Source: JAMXLO01 sp036265005 (GTDB lineage: Bacteria; Pseudomonadota; Alphaproteobacteria; Acetobacterales; Acetobacteraceae). From it: a DNA stretch of 64,000 nucleotides. The stretch spans positions 31,880 through 95,879 of the forward strand of contig DATAPW010000390.1 of the NCBI GenBank assembly GCA_036265005.1, read 5' to 3'. Shown one piece after another: positions 1 to 9,268 of the stretch. A program made the position numbers and the translations under genes. Within the stretch, counting starts at the first letter, position 1, and every line of letters starts with the position of its first letter. The notes under the pieces are model-generated. The model had not been told where the DNA came from. It saw only the letters and a program-made list of their open reading frames with translations, and did not search any database.

Positions 1-691
1 CTTCGCCGTCGAGCGGGATGATCTCGCCCTGGTTGATATACGTCTCGCCCTGCGGGAAGCCGGCAAAGCTCGCCACCGGAACAGCGAAGTTGCGCGCCAA
101 CGTCGCCGCATCGAACCGGCTCAGCCAGTCGCTGATCCCGAACGTGCCGCGCTCGGAGAACAGGCCGTCGTCGAAGGTGAGGAGCGCGTGGCACGGCGCG
201 TCGCCGAGTGTCGAGATGGCGTGCGCGTGGCCCTTCGGGAAGAACCACAGATCGCCCGACGCGCAGTTCGCGACATCCGGCACGCCGTCCGGATCCAGCA
301 CGACGATCTGGCACTGGCCGGCCAGGATATAGGCCCACTCGCCGGCCGTGGAATGCCAGTGCATCTCACGCGAGCCGCCGGCATTCATGAACAGGTGCGC
401 GCCGGCGATATTGCCGGCGAGCGGCAGGTGACGCGCCGTGACCTCGCGCGCCCAGCCGCCGGAGGTCGCCTTCACCGGGTTATGGTCGAGCGAGAAGGTG
501 AAGCTCACCGGATCGCCGGATTTGCGCGGCACGGTGGTCATGAACTCGCCGGCGGCTGCCACGTCATAGCCGGCGGCATGAGCGTCACCGACGGGCGCCG
601 CGGTCGTGCGACCTGCGGCAAGTGAGGCGGCGCCCAGCGCCATTCCACCAAGGAAACGACGACGGGCTGTGGCAGACTGCTGCTGCGTCAT
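1..691 (-). CDS. Oxalate decarboxylase-family bicupin, Tat-exported (3' part outside window)
   Basis: The reading frame starts at an ATG at 691 and is still open at base 1, so about 230 N-terminal residues are seen. Residues 10-13 (RRRF) followed by a hydrophobic Ala/Gly stretch look like a Tat signal, so the enzyme probably acts in the periplasm. The first cupin barrel carries the manganese ligands of the family: HWHSTAGEW gives His111, His113 and Glu118, and GHAH at 154-157 gives the later His. A second barrel should follow beyond the edge. Known relatives split oxalate into formate and CO2, or oxidise it. Which of these applies cannot be told without the lid loop of the missing part. It is transcribed away from the thiolase gene, with 221 bases between the two starts. 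Confidence 0.8.
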   Translation of the reverse strand, partial: MTQQQSATARRRFLGGMALGAASLAAGRTTAAPVGDAHAAGYDVAAAGEFMTTVPRKSGDPVSFTFSLDHNPVKATSGGWAREVTARHLPLAGNIAGAHLFMNAGGSREMHWHSTAGEWAYILAGQCQIVVLDPDGVPDVANCASGDLWFFPKGHAHAISTLGDAPCHALLTFDDGLFSERGTFGISDWLSRFDAATLARNFAVPVASFAGFPQGETYINQGEIIPLDGE

Positions 692-808
692 GGCGGCCTT
701 TCCCAGAACTGGAACATTGCGGATACGGAGTCGTCACGAACTGTAACTGGCATTGGCACGGGGGCGATGTGGAGGTGACCACACCGTCGGCCATGTTGAC
801 GCAGAATT

Positions 809-882
809 GATCGGATTGCCGAATAACGTTGCCCACCGCGCCCAGGCGGCCGGTGCACGCCACAGGATTCGGCAATCCGATC
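809..882. promoter_or_regulatory. Perfect 16-bp inverted repeat in a divergent promoter region
   Basis: Bases 809-824 (GATCGGATTGCCGAAT) are exactly the reverse complement of 867-882, with 42 bases between the arms. The element lies between the divergent bicupin and thiolase genes, 30 bases before the thiolase start. It could be a pair of operator half-sites about five helical turns apart or a long-loop hairpin. The function is inferred only from position. Confidence 0.5.
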
Positions 883-912
883 CGGATACCATTCCCGCCG
901 GGAGGACCTTCG

Positions 913-2115
913 ATGACCGAAGCCTGCATTCCGTACGGCGCCTACTGGTGCACGCCGTTCGCCCGCTGGCAGGGTGCGCTCGCGCATCTGCACGCAGTCG
1001 AGTTCGCGGCATGGGTGACCAGACGCGCGCTCGCCGACCGCCACATCGATCCGGCATCGATCGACCACGGGGTGCTGGGCACCACCATCCCGCAGGCGCA
1101 TGCGTTCTACGGGATGCCGTGGCTGGCCGGCATGCTCGGCGCGCCCGACCTCACCGGCCCCACCATCGCGCAGGCCTGTGCCACCTCGGCGCGCTGCCTG
1201 GCGGAGGCGGAGGCCGAGGTGAAACTGGGACGCGCCGGCAGCGTGCTGGTGGTCACGACGGATCGCACGTCGAACGGGCCGCATCTGTATTACCCAGATC
1301 CCGGCGGCCAGGGCGGCACCGGCGTGCACGAGGACTGGGTGCTCGACAATTTCTCCCGCGACCCGCACGCCAACGCATCGATGATCCAGTGCGGCGAGAA
1401 CGTCGCGAAGCAGTTCGGCATCGGCACGCTGGAGCAGCACGACTGGGTGCTGCGGACCTACGCCAAATACGAGGACGCGCGCGCCGACCAGTCGGCGTTC
1501 CTGCGCCGCTTCATGACCTTGCCGTTCGAAGTGCCCGACCGGCGCTATAGCGGCACCGCCGCGACGCTGCACGGCGACGAAGGCATCCACGACACGACCG
1601 CGGAAAAACTGGCGAAGCTGCGGCCGGTGCTGGAAGGCGGCAGCATCACCTACGGCGGCCAGACCCATCCGGCGGATGGGGGCGCCGGCATGGTGGTGAC
1701 CGATGCGGCGCGGGCGCGGGAGATGTCAGCCGATGCCGGGATCGAGGTGCGCATCCTGGCGGTCGGCCAGGCGCGGGTGGCGCCGGCGATGATGCCGACG
1801 GCGCCGGTTCCGGCCGCGCGCGCGGCCATGCGGCAGGCCGGCGTGGATGTCGCCGACCTGGCCGCGGTGAAGACGCATAATCCGTTCATCGTCAACGACA
1901 TCGTGCTGGCGCGCGAGATGGGCGTCGATCCGGCGACGTTGAACAACTACGGCAGTTCGCTGGTGTGGGGTCATCCGCAGGGACCGACCGGGCTGCGCGC
2001 GGTGATCGAACTGATCGAGGAACTGGCGCTGCGCGGCGGTGGCATCGGTCTGTTCACCGGCTGCGCCGCAGGTGACACCGGCATGGCGGTGGTGCTGCGC
2101 GTCTCCGACGCATGA
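913..2115 (+). CDS. Thiolase-family protein (acetyl-CoA acetyltransferase-like)
   Basis: A 400-residue protein of the thiolase superfamily, which condenses or cleaves acyl-CoA thioesters. The three expected catalytic positions are visible: Cys89 in QACATSARC, His354 in WGHPQGPTG, and Cys384 in GCAAGDTG near the C-terminus. The ATG at 913 is chosen because GGGAGGA lies just upstream at 899-905; the frame is open further upstream but shows no family similarity there. The last bases overlap the ATG of the next gene (ATGA), so translation is probably coupled to the acyl-CoA ligase. Loop sequences differ from ordinary FadA or PhaA, so the substrate is unclear. Confidence 0.82.
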   Translation: MTEACIPYGAYWCTPFARWQGALAHLHAVEFAAWVTRRALADRHIDPASIDHGVLGTTIPQAHAFYGMPWLAGMLGAPDLTGPTIAQACATSARCLAEAEAEVKLGRAGSVLVVTTDRTSNGPHLYYPDPGGQGGTGVHEDWVLDNFSRDPHANASMIQCGENVAKQFGIGTLEQHDWVLRTYAKYEDARADQSAFLRRFMTLPFEVPDRRYSGTAATLHGDEGIHDTTAEKLAKLRPVLEGGSITYGGQTHPADGGAGMVVTDAARAREMSADAGIEVRILAVGQARVAPAMMPTAPVPAARAAMRQAGVDVADLAAVKTHNPFIVNDIVLAREMGVDPATLNNYGSSLVWGHPQGPTGLRAVIELIEELALRGGGIGLFTGCAAGDTGMAVVLRVSDA

Positions 2116-3635
2116 CGCCCAGCGTCGTCCACATGCTGGCCGACGCCGCGGCGCGAGCGCCGGACGCCGAGGCGCTGGTGTGCGGGCCGGATCGGCTGAC
2201 CTATCGCGCGTTCGCACGGTGCGTCGCCGGATTTGCGCGCGACCTGGAGACGCAAGGCGTGCGCGGCGGGCGTGTCGCGCTGCTGATGGAGAATTCCATC
2301 GACATTGTCATCGCGATGTTTGCGGCGCAGGCGGCCGGCGCGCAGGTGCTGCCGCTGAACCCGGCCTACACCCCGTCGGAACTCGATCCGATCCTGCGCG
2401 ATGCGGAGCCGGCGGTGGTGCTGCGCGGCATGCAAGGGCTGACGCGGTGGCGCGACGCTGCGGCGTGCATGCTGTCGGACGACCTGCTGCCGGATGCCGA
2501 TACGCTGGCGGCGCTGCAATACACCGGCGGCACCACCGGGCGCGCGAAGGGCGTGGACCTGACGCATCGCGCCACCGCAGTGAACATCTTGCAGCGCGAA
2601 GCGGTGCTGCCGACGAGTGATACCGACCGCATCCTGTCGGTGGCGCCGCTGTACCACGTCTACGCCATCACCATGGGCCTGCACCTGGCGGTCCAGGCAC
2701 GCGGCACGCTGGTGATCATGCCGCGCTACGATCCGGCGGAACTGCTGCGCCTGCTGCGCGATGAGCGGATTTCGGTGTTCGCCGGCAATCCGCGGCTGTT
2801 CGCGGAGTTGCTGTCGCAGCCTGGACTTTCCGACATTGGCGGATCGCTGCGGCTGTGCGTCTCGGGTTCGGCGCCGCTGCCGGCCGAGGTGCTGCAACGC
2901 TGGGAGACGGCGACCGGCGTGCCGATCTGCGAGGGCTACGGACAGACCGAGGCGGGACCGGTGCTGAGCTACAATTCGCCGCACGCCGAACGCAAGCCCG
3001 GGTCGGTGGGGCGGGCGCTTCCCGACACCGAGTTGCAGATCGTCGACCTGGAGACGGGGGTGCGCGTATTGCCGGTTGGCGAGGCCGGGGAAATCCGGGC
3101 GCGCGGTCCGCAGGTCATGCGTGGCTATCGCAACCGCCCGGAGGAGACCGCCGCGGCATTGCGCGACGGCTGGCTCTACACCGGCGACATCGGCGAACTG
3201 GACACCGACGGCGTGCTGTTCATCCGCGGGCGGCGCAAGGAGATGGTGATCGTCTCGGGGTTCAACGTGTACCCGCGCGAGGTCGAGGACGTGCTGCACG
3301 CGCATCCCGATGTGCACGAGGCCGCAGTGGTCGGCCGCCCCGATGCGCGACGCGGCGAGGCGCTGGTGGCGTTCGTTGTCACGCGCGGGGAAGCGGTGGA
3401 TGTCGCGGCGGTCGGTGTGCATCTGGCCGAACGGCTGACGCGATACAAGCTGCCGTCCGAGATCCGCGTGCTGGAAGCATTGCCGCGCACTGCCGTGGGG
3501 AAGATCGACAAACAGCGACTGCAGGAGATGGCGCGACAGGCGACGGACGGCGTCACAGCAGCGCGAAATACTCCCGCTGCTCCCAGTCCGTCACATCGGT
3601 CAGGAAGCGACCGATCTCGAACTCCTTCAGTTTGA
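2112..3635 (+). CDS. AMP-dependent acyl-CoA synthetase (class I adenylate-forming)
   Basis: A 507-residue acid-CoA ligase: it activates a carboxylic acid with ATP to an acyl-AMP and transfers it to CoA. The core motifs appear in order: YTGGTTGRAKG (P-loop, about residue 136), YGQTEAGP (about 276), YTGDIGELD (about 356), the hinge region KEMVIVSGFNVYPRE, and the C-terminal catalytic Lys in VGKIDKQRL. It overlaps the thiolase by four bases, and together they look like an acid activation and carbon-carbon cleavage or condensation module. The last 30 or so residues lie beyond the normal family end and are antisense to the 3' end of the convergent ligase gene, an 83-base overlap. Confidence 0.85.
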   Translation: MTPSVVHMLADAAARAPDAEALVCGPDRLTYRAFARCVAGFARDLETQGVRGGRVALLMENSIDIVIAMFAAQAAGAQVLPLNPAYTPSELDPILRDAEPAVVLRGMQGLTRWRDAAACMLSDDLLPDADTLAALQYTGGTTGRAKGVDLTHRATAVNILQREAVLPTSDTDRILSVAPLYHVYAITMGLHLAVQARGTLVIMPRYDPAELLRLLRDERISVFAGNPRLFAELLSQPGLSDIGGSLRLCVSGSAPLPAEVLQRWETATGVPICEGYGQTEAGPVLSYNSPHAERKPGSVGRALPDTELQIVDLETGVRVLPVGEAGEIRARGPQVMRGYRNRPEETAAALRDGWLYTGDIGELDTDGVLFIRGRRKEMVIVSGFNVYPREVEDVLHAHPDVHEAAVVGRPDARRGEALVAFVVTRGEAVDVAAVGVHLAERLTRYKLPSEIRVLEALPRTAVGKIDKQRLQEMARQATDGVTAARNTPAAPSPSHRSGSDRSRTPSV

Positions 3636-4944
3636 TGAAGTAGTCCACGAACGCATCGCCGAACGCGGCGCGGAAGCAGGCATTGTCGCGCAGCGCAGCG
3701 ATCGCCTCGATCAGCGATCGCGGCAGCATCGCCGCATCCGCGCTGTATGGTGCATCGGCTGACGGCCCGGGATCGCAATCGGTCGCCACGCCATCGAGAC
3801 CCGCGGCGATCTGCGAGGCCATGTAGAGATACGGGTTGGCGCCAGGCTCGCCCACACGATTCTCCAGGTGCGTTGCAGGGTTTCCCACCACGCGCACCAT
3901 CGCCGCACGATTGTCGTAGGCCCATACGATGTGGTCCGGCGCCATGGAACGTGCCCGATAGCGTTTGTAGCCGTTGATCGTCGGCGTGCTGAACGCCGCA
4001 GCAGCTATCGCATGACGCAGCAAGCCGCCCATCCACGCCTGAGCCAACGGCGACAGCCCGTCCGGGCGCACGAACAGATTGCGCCCCGCGGTGTCCTCGA
4101 TCGAATGATGCAGGTGCCAGCCCGATGACGCCGCATGCGGCAATTGCGGACGGCACATGAAGCTGGCGAGATAACCGGCACGCGCGCACACCTGCTTCGT
4201 CGCGCTGCGGAACAACAGCATCAGGTCGGCGGGTTGCATTCCGGTCGTGGCGCCGAACGTGACCTCCAACTGGTTCGGCCCGAACTCGACCTCCATCGAG
4301 CGAAGCGGCAAGCCGAGTCCCTGCAGGTTGGCACGCAGGATCTCCAGCAACGGGTCCACCGCGTCGTAGCGCAATTCGGTGAGGTACTGGTAGCCGTGGT
4401 TCAGCGGAACAACTTGCGGCGGCGGCCCCGGCATGGCGATCGCATCCGCATCGGCAATGCCATCCGCCAGCTTGAGCAGGTGGAACTCGACCTCCACCCC
4501 CGCACGCCAGACGAAGCCCCGCTCGGCCAACCGATCCAGCATGCGCCGCATCACCGCGCGGCTGGAATACGGATGCGGCGTACCGTCGGTGCGATACAGG
4601 TCGCACAGGATCCAACCGCTATGCGGCGCCCAGGGCAGCACGCGGAATGTGGCGGGATCGGCAACCATGACCATGTCGCCGGCGCCATCGCCGCCGCGTC
4701 GGAAGATCGGGAATGCGGTGCGCCCTGACAGATCCTTCAGCACCATTGTCGCCGTGCAGGTCACCCCACTCCGCAACGCGTCGGCCGCCTCAGCAGCGAT
4801 CAGCGTCTTGCCGTGCACGACGCCATGCGCGTCGGCAAAAGCGAAGCGCACGACACCGAGTTTTTCGATCTGCGCCACGACGTCCGCCGCGGCGTGCTGC
4901 TGGTCCTGCGTCCACAGCCCGTGCCGCGCGACGAAATCCGTCAC
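3553..4944 (-). CDS. Glutamine synthetase-like gamma-glutamyl ligase
   Basis: A 463-residue member of the glutamine synthetase fold. Metal and substrate residues look intact: Glu151/Glu153 (EVEFHLL), Glu220 and Glu227 (MEVEFGPNQLE), the His cluster at 277-280 (WHLHH), Lys327-Arg328 (INGYKRY), Arg346 and Arg351, and Glu361/Arg363 (ENRVGEPGANPYLY). It departs from housekeeping GlnA (for example NGYKRYR instead of NSYKRL) and resembles ligases that join glutamate to amines, such as PuuA, IpuC and the aniline-pathway AtdA1. The start is GTG at 4944, overlapping the stop of the upstream Rieske gene as GTGA, so the two are translationally coupled. I infer that it glutamylates an amine that the oxygenase then attacks, or the product of the oxygenase; the substrate is unknown. 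Confidence 0.8.
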   Translation of the reverse strand: MTDFVARHGLWTQDQQHAAADVVAQIEKLGVVRFAFADAHGVVHGKTLIAAEAADALRSGVTCTATMVLKDLSGRTAFPIFRRGGDGAGDMVMVADPATFRVLPWAPHSGWILCDLYRTDGTPHPYSSRAVMRRMLDRLAERGFVWRAGVEVEFHLLKLADGIADADAIAMPGPPPQVVPLNHGYQYLTELRYDAVDPLLEILRANLQGLGLPLRSMEVEFGPNQLEVTFGATTGMQPADLMLLFRSATKQVCARAGYLASFMCRPQLPHAASSGWHLHHSIEDTAGRNLFVRPDGLSPLAQAWMGGLLRHAIAAAAFSTPTINGYKRYRARSMAPDHIVWAYDNRAAMVRVVGNPATHLENRVGEPGANPYLYMASQIAAGLDGVATDCDPGPSADAPYSADAAMLPRSLIEAIAALRDNACFRAAFGDAFVDYFIKLKEFEIGRFLTDVTDWEQREYFALL

Positions 4945-6275
4945 GCCGTTGCCATTGTCTCGGCCAGCCAGGGCGTGGCACGCCGGCGTTCCGCTTCCAG
5001 TGCCTGCCAGTAGCGATCCAGCCCCTCGACCGGCCCGACCGCGTCAATCGTCGCCGGACCGCCCACCATATCCGCTCCGCGGGTCAGCGGCGGGTCGCGG
5101 CCCTCGGCCACATCGTCGATCGCACGCAAGATCATGCGGCGCGCGGCGGTGATGATCCGGTCCGAATAGCCGAGATGTTCCCTGGTGCGGTCCTGGATCG
5201 CACCCATGCTCTCCACCGCCCACTGGTCGTGCACGTTGATGTCCATGCCCATGCCGGTGAACGTCGTGCTGCGCTGCTCCTCCGGGTCGTACCCCCAGTC
5301 GTTGGAGCTGCCTGCATGCGGCACGTAATCCGGCAGCGAATGCGTTGCCAGCCGCTGCGCCCGCATCGTCGCCTTGTCCACCGGGGCGGCGAAGCTGGTG
5401 AAGATGGCATACCAGTAGCAATGCGTGTCGTCGACCGGCACGTGCCATTGGGTAATCGACATCTCGCGGCTCATCGGAATGACGAAACCGTGCGGGAACA
5501 CCATGTTGGTGATCCGCAGGTGCACCACCGTGTCGTTGATCGGACGCTGCGTGGTGATGCGCAGGCCGTATGGCGTTTCCTCGGAGTCGAGCCGCGGATT
5601 GGGCACCTCGCGCAGCAGCCGCGTCATCGGGATATCGGCGCCTATCGTCGCGGCACGGAACTGCCGTCCGTAGGCGGCATCCGACGGGTCCTCGTCGTCG
5701 AAGAACCGGTGCAGGAAGCTGGCGTGGCCGGGATCGATGCCGACCTCCAGCGCCTGGAGCCAGTTGCACGACCACAGCCCCTTGAACGCGAAGACATGGC
5801 TGTCCGGTGCCGTGAAGCAGTCGAACTCAGCGAACGGCGGTGGCTCGCCGGGCCCCATATAGGCCCAGATGATGCCGCTGCGCTCGACGCACGGGTAGGC
5901 GGGCTGGCGCACCTTGGCGTGGAACATGCTGCCGGCGGGTTCGGCAGGTTGTTGCAGGCAGGCGCCGGTGGCGTCGTACAGCCAGCCGTGGAACGGGCAG
6001 CGCAATCCGCCATCCTCGCAGCGGCCGTACGCCAGGTCGGCGCCGCGATGCGCACAGTGGCGGTGCAGCAGGCCGACGCGTCCGGATGGCTCGCGGAACA
6101 GCACGAGGTCTTCGCCCAGCAGGCGGACACGACGGACCGGGCGAGGTCCGTCCAGTTCCTCGGCGAGTGCGGCCGGTTGCCAATAGCGCCGCATCAGCGC
6201 GCCGCACGGCGTGTTGGGGCCGGTTTCGGTGATCAGCCTGTTCTTTTCGGCATCGAGCATGGCGGGTCGATCCAT
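4941..6275 (-). CDS. Rieske non-haem iron oxygenase, large subunit
   Basis: A 444-residue ring-hydroxylating oxygenase of the phthalate/phenoxybenzoate type. The N-terminal Rieske domain binds a 2Fe-2S cluster through Cys74-x-His76 and Cys93-x2-His96 (CAHRGAD and CPFHGW). The catalytic domain shows the mononuclear iron motif around Asp181, His184 and His189 (GIDPGHASFLH). No small subunit, ferredoxin or reductase gene adjoins it, which fits the one-component-oxygenase families that borrow a reductase. It is first in a two-gene unit with the gamma-glutamyl ligase. ATG at 6275 was chosen for alignment with family N-termini; an in-frame ATG at 6260 is also possible because neither has a clear ribosome-binding site. 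Confidence 0.85.
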   Translation of the reverse strand: MDRPAMLDAEKNRLITETGPNTPCGALMRRYWQPAALAEELDGPRPVRRVRLLGEDLVLFREPSGRVGLLHRHCAHRGADLAYGRCEDGGLRCPFHGWLYDATGACLQQPAEPAGSMFHAKVRQPAYPCVERSGIIWAYMGPGEPPPFAEFDCFTAPDSHVFAFKGLWSCNWLQALEVGIDPGHASFLHRFFDDEDPSDAAYGRQFRAATIGADIPMTRLLREVPNPRLDSEETPYGLRITTQRPINDTVVHLRITNMVFPHGFVIPMSREMSITQWHVPVDDTHCYWYAIFTSFAAPVDKATMRAQRLATHSLPDYVPHAGSSNDWGYDPEEQRSTTFTGMGMDINVHDQWAVESMGAIQDRTREHLGYSDRIITAARRMILRAIDDVAEGRDPPLTRGADMVGGPATIDAVGPVEGLDRYWQALEAERRRATPWLAETMATA

Positions 6276-6525
6276 GATGGCGTGGCGAGGCGTGCAGCGA
6301 CCGCCTGCCTCGCTGCGGAAGATTGCCGTGTCGCTGGGATCCTATCAAGGAACGCCGATTTTCATGTCAGGGCCACGCGGGTGGAATCGGACTCGCTCGG
6401 GATCGCGCTACTGCTTCAGCACGAAGGTGTACAACCTGATCGAACCATCCGGTTCGCCGCACGCTGGAACACCATCAGGTAGTCGAGCATCGGCTGCGCC
6501 CGAGCCGGGGCCTTACGATCCCGCT

Positions 6526-6825
6526 ATGGAACAGGGCGTTTCGCGGCTGGAGGACAAGTGCACGACCTGACGTCGGTGGTCGCCGGCCTCGATGCGCGGT
6601 TCATCAGCATGGACGGTCGGTTCGCCGGCATCGAGGCGCGGATGGGGCGGATGGCAAGCGCTCTCCTCGAACTCAGGACGCTGTTCACGGCGACGCTGCC
6701 GCATCTCTCGCCGAGGTGAAGGTCGGGTCGCCGAGAAGCCGAGCCGGACCTGCATGTGGGGTATCCTGGTTGTGTTGCTGACCGCCTCTGCCTGCGGCCT
6801 CGCCGGTCTCGCAGTCCTGAAATAG
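6526..6825 (+). pseudogene. Decayed small coiled-coil/membrane protein gene
   Basis: Three fragments in different frames together resemble one small bacterial protein with a coiled coil and a C-terminal membrane helix. Frame 1 begins MEQGVSRLEDK at 6526 and stops at 6570. Frame 3 (from 6558 to the stop at 6719) gives a heptad-like stretch with LDARFISMDGRFAGIEARM, then LRTLFTATLPHL. Frame 1 resumes near 6735 with VAEKPSRTCMWGIL followed by a hydrophobic helix ending at 6825. At least two frame changes are needed to join them. It is a broken gene unless the assembly has errors. The rest of the 709-base gap between the Rieske gene and mdh (6276-6525 and 6826-6984) shows nothing I can name. Confidence 0.5.
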
Positions 6826-6984
6826 CGCCGCGGGCGAGGCTCCCCATGCTGCGCCGCACCACCTTGCCGCGCGCCTCCTGATAGGCTAGCAACCAACCGC
6901 CTCCCGGGCCGCCGGGCACCCGGCGGGCAGCATTGCGTTCAACCTGCATCAGGCTGTTCTCCCGCCCGCGTCAAGGACACCAAC

Positions 6985-7938
6985 ATGGCCCGCAACAAGA
7001 TCGCCCTGATTGGCGCCGGCAACATCGGCGGCACCCTGGCCCACCTCATCGGCCTCAAGGAACTCGGCGACATCGTGCTGTTCGACGTGTTCGGCGGGGT
7101 CGCCGCCGGCAAGGCGCTAGACATCATGCAGTCCGGCCCGGTGGACGGGTTCGACGCGCTGATGACCGGCGGCTCCGACTACTCGGCGATCAAGGGCTCG
7201 GACGTGGTGATCGTCACCGCGGGCTTTCCGCGCACCCCGGGCATGTCGCGCGACGACCTGATCGGCAAGAACGCGGGCGTGATCGCCGAGGTGGCGGCGG
7301 GGATCAAGGCCAATTGTCCCGACGCATTCGTGATCTGCATCACCAATCCGCTGGATGCGATGGTCTGGGTGATGAAGCTGAAATCCGGCCTGCCCGCCAA
7401 TCGCGTCGTCGGCATGGCCGGCATCCTCGACAGTTCCCGCTTCCGGCTGTTCCTGGCGCAGGAGTTCGGTGTGTCGGTCGAGGACGTGACCGCGTTCGTA
7501 CTCGGCGGCCATGGGGACACGATGGTGCCGCTGACCCGATACTCCACCGTGGCGGGGATTCCGGTGCCGGACCTGATCAAGATGGGCTGGACGACGCAGG
7601 CGAAGATCGACGCGATCGTGAAGCGCACGGCGGACGGCGGTGGCGAAATCGTCAAGCTGCTGGAGCGCGGCAGCGCGTTCTATGCGCCGGCGGCATCGGC
7701 GGTGGCGATGGCGGAGAGCTACCTGAAGGACAAGAAGCGCGTGCTGCCGTGTGCGGCGTACCTGAACGGCGAATACGGGCTCAAGGATGTTTATATCGGC
7801 GTGCCGGTGGTCATCGGCGCCGGCGGCGTCGAGCGGATCGTCGAGATCGACATGAACGCCGAGGAGAAGGCGGCGTTCGACAAGTCGTGTGCGGCAGTCA
7901 AGGACCTGGTCGAGGCGGCGAAGAAGCTCATCGGCTGA
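6985..7938 (+). CDS. mdh: Malate dehydrogenase (NAD+)
   Basis: A 317-residue lactate/malate-type dehydrogenase that interconverts malate and oxaloacetate in the TCA cycle. The N-terminal GAGNIGG (residues 10-16) and Asp34 form the NAD+ fold. Substrate and catalytic residues are Arg83 and Arg89 (FPRTPGMSR), Asp149 and Arg152 (ILDSSRFR), and His176 (GGHGDTM). Arg83 at the position that separates malate from lactate dehydrogenases supports malate as substrate. The start ATG follows AAGGA at about 6974. It leads the mdh-sucC-sucD group, the usual order in alphaproteobacteria. Confidence 0.96.
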   Translation: MARNKIALIGAGNIGGTLAHLIGLKELGDIVLFDVFGGVAAGKALDIMQSGPVDGFDALMTGGSDYSAIKGSDVVIVTAGFPRTPGMSRDDLIGKNAGVIAEVAAGIKANCPDAFVICITNPLDAMVWVMKLKSGLPANRVVGMAGILDSSRFRLFLAQEFGVSVEDVTAFVLGGHGDTMVPLTRYSTVAGIPVPDLIKMGWTTQAKIDAIVKRTADGGGEIVKLLERGSAFYAPAASAVAMAESYLKDKKRVLPCAAYLNGEYGLKDVYIGVPVVIGAGGVERIVEIDMNAEEKAAFDKSCAAVKDLVEAAKKLIG

Positions 7939-7966
7939 TTTGCGGATGTGGACGCACCATAATTGG

Positions 7967-8052
7967 CATGGCCGGGTCTGGCCCGGCCACCCACGTCTGC
8001 GCTGCGGACGCCACGGAAGGACGTGCATGTCCGGGCCACTCCCGGCCATGAC
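7967..8052. repeat. Dispersed palindromic repeat, family A (copy 1)
   Basis: An intergenic inverted repeat of about 86 bases between mdh and sucC. Its outer arms read CATGGCCGGG and CCCGGCCATG, and the inner part contains ACGT-rich segments. Other copies are at 15351-15439 and 24567-24642, with a half copy at 10177-10200. It can fold into a long stem in mRNA and behaves like a REP/BIME-type element. Here it lies inside a likely operon. Confidence 0.75.
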
Positions 8053-8070
8053 GGTAAGGGCGAGCCACAC

Positions 8071-9267
<1,197 letters not shown>

Positions 9268-9268
9268 C

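Noticed and set aside
745..775. Sigma-54-like TGGCAC element before the thiolase gene
   Set aside because: The GC element is present by chance; no TTGC-type partner stands at the right distance.
4713..6482. 589-codon plus-strand frame opposite the Rieske gene
   Set aside because: Antisense shadow; the minus-strand gene has complete Rieske and iron-binding motifs.
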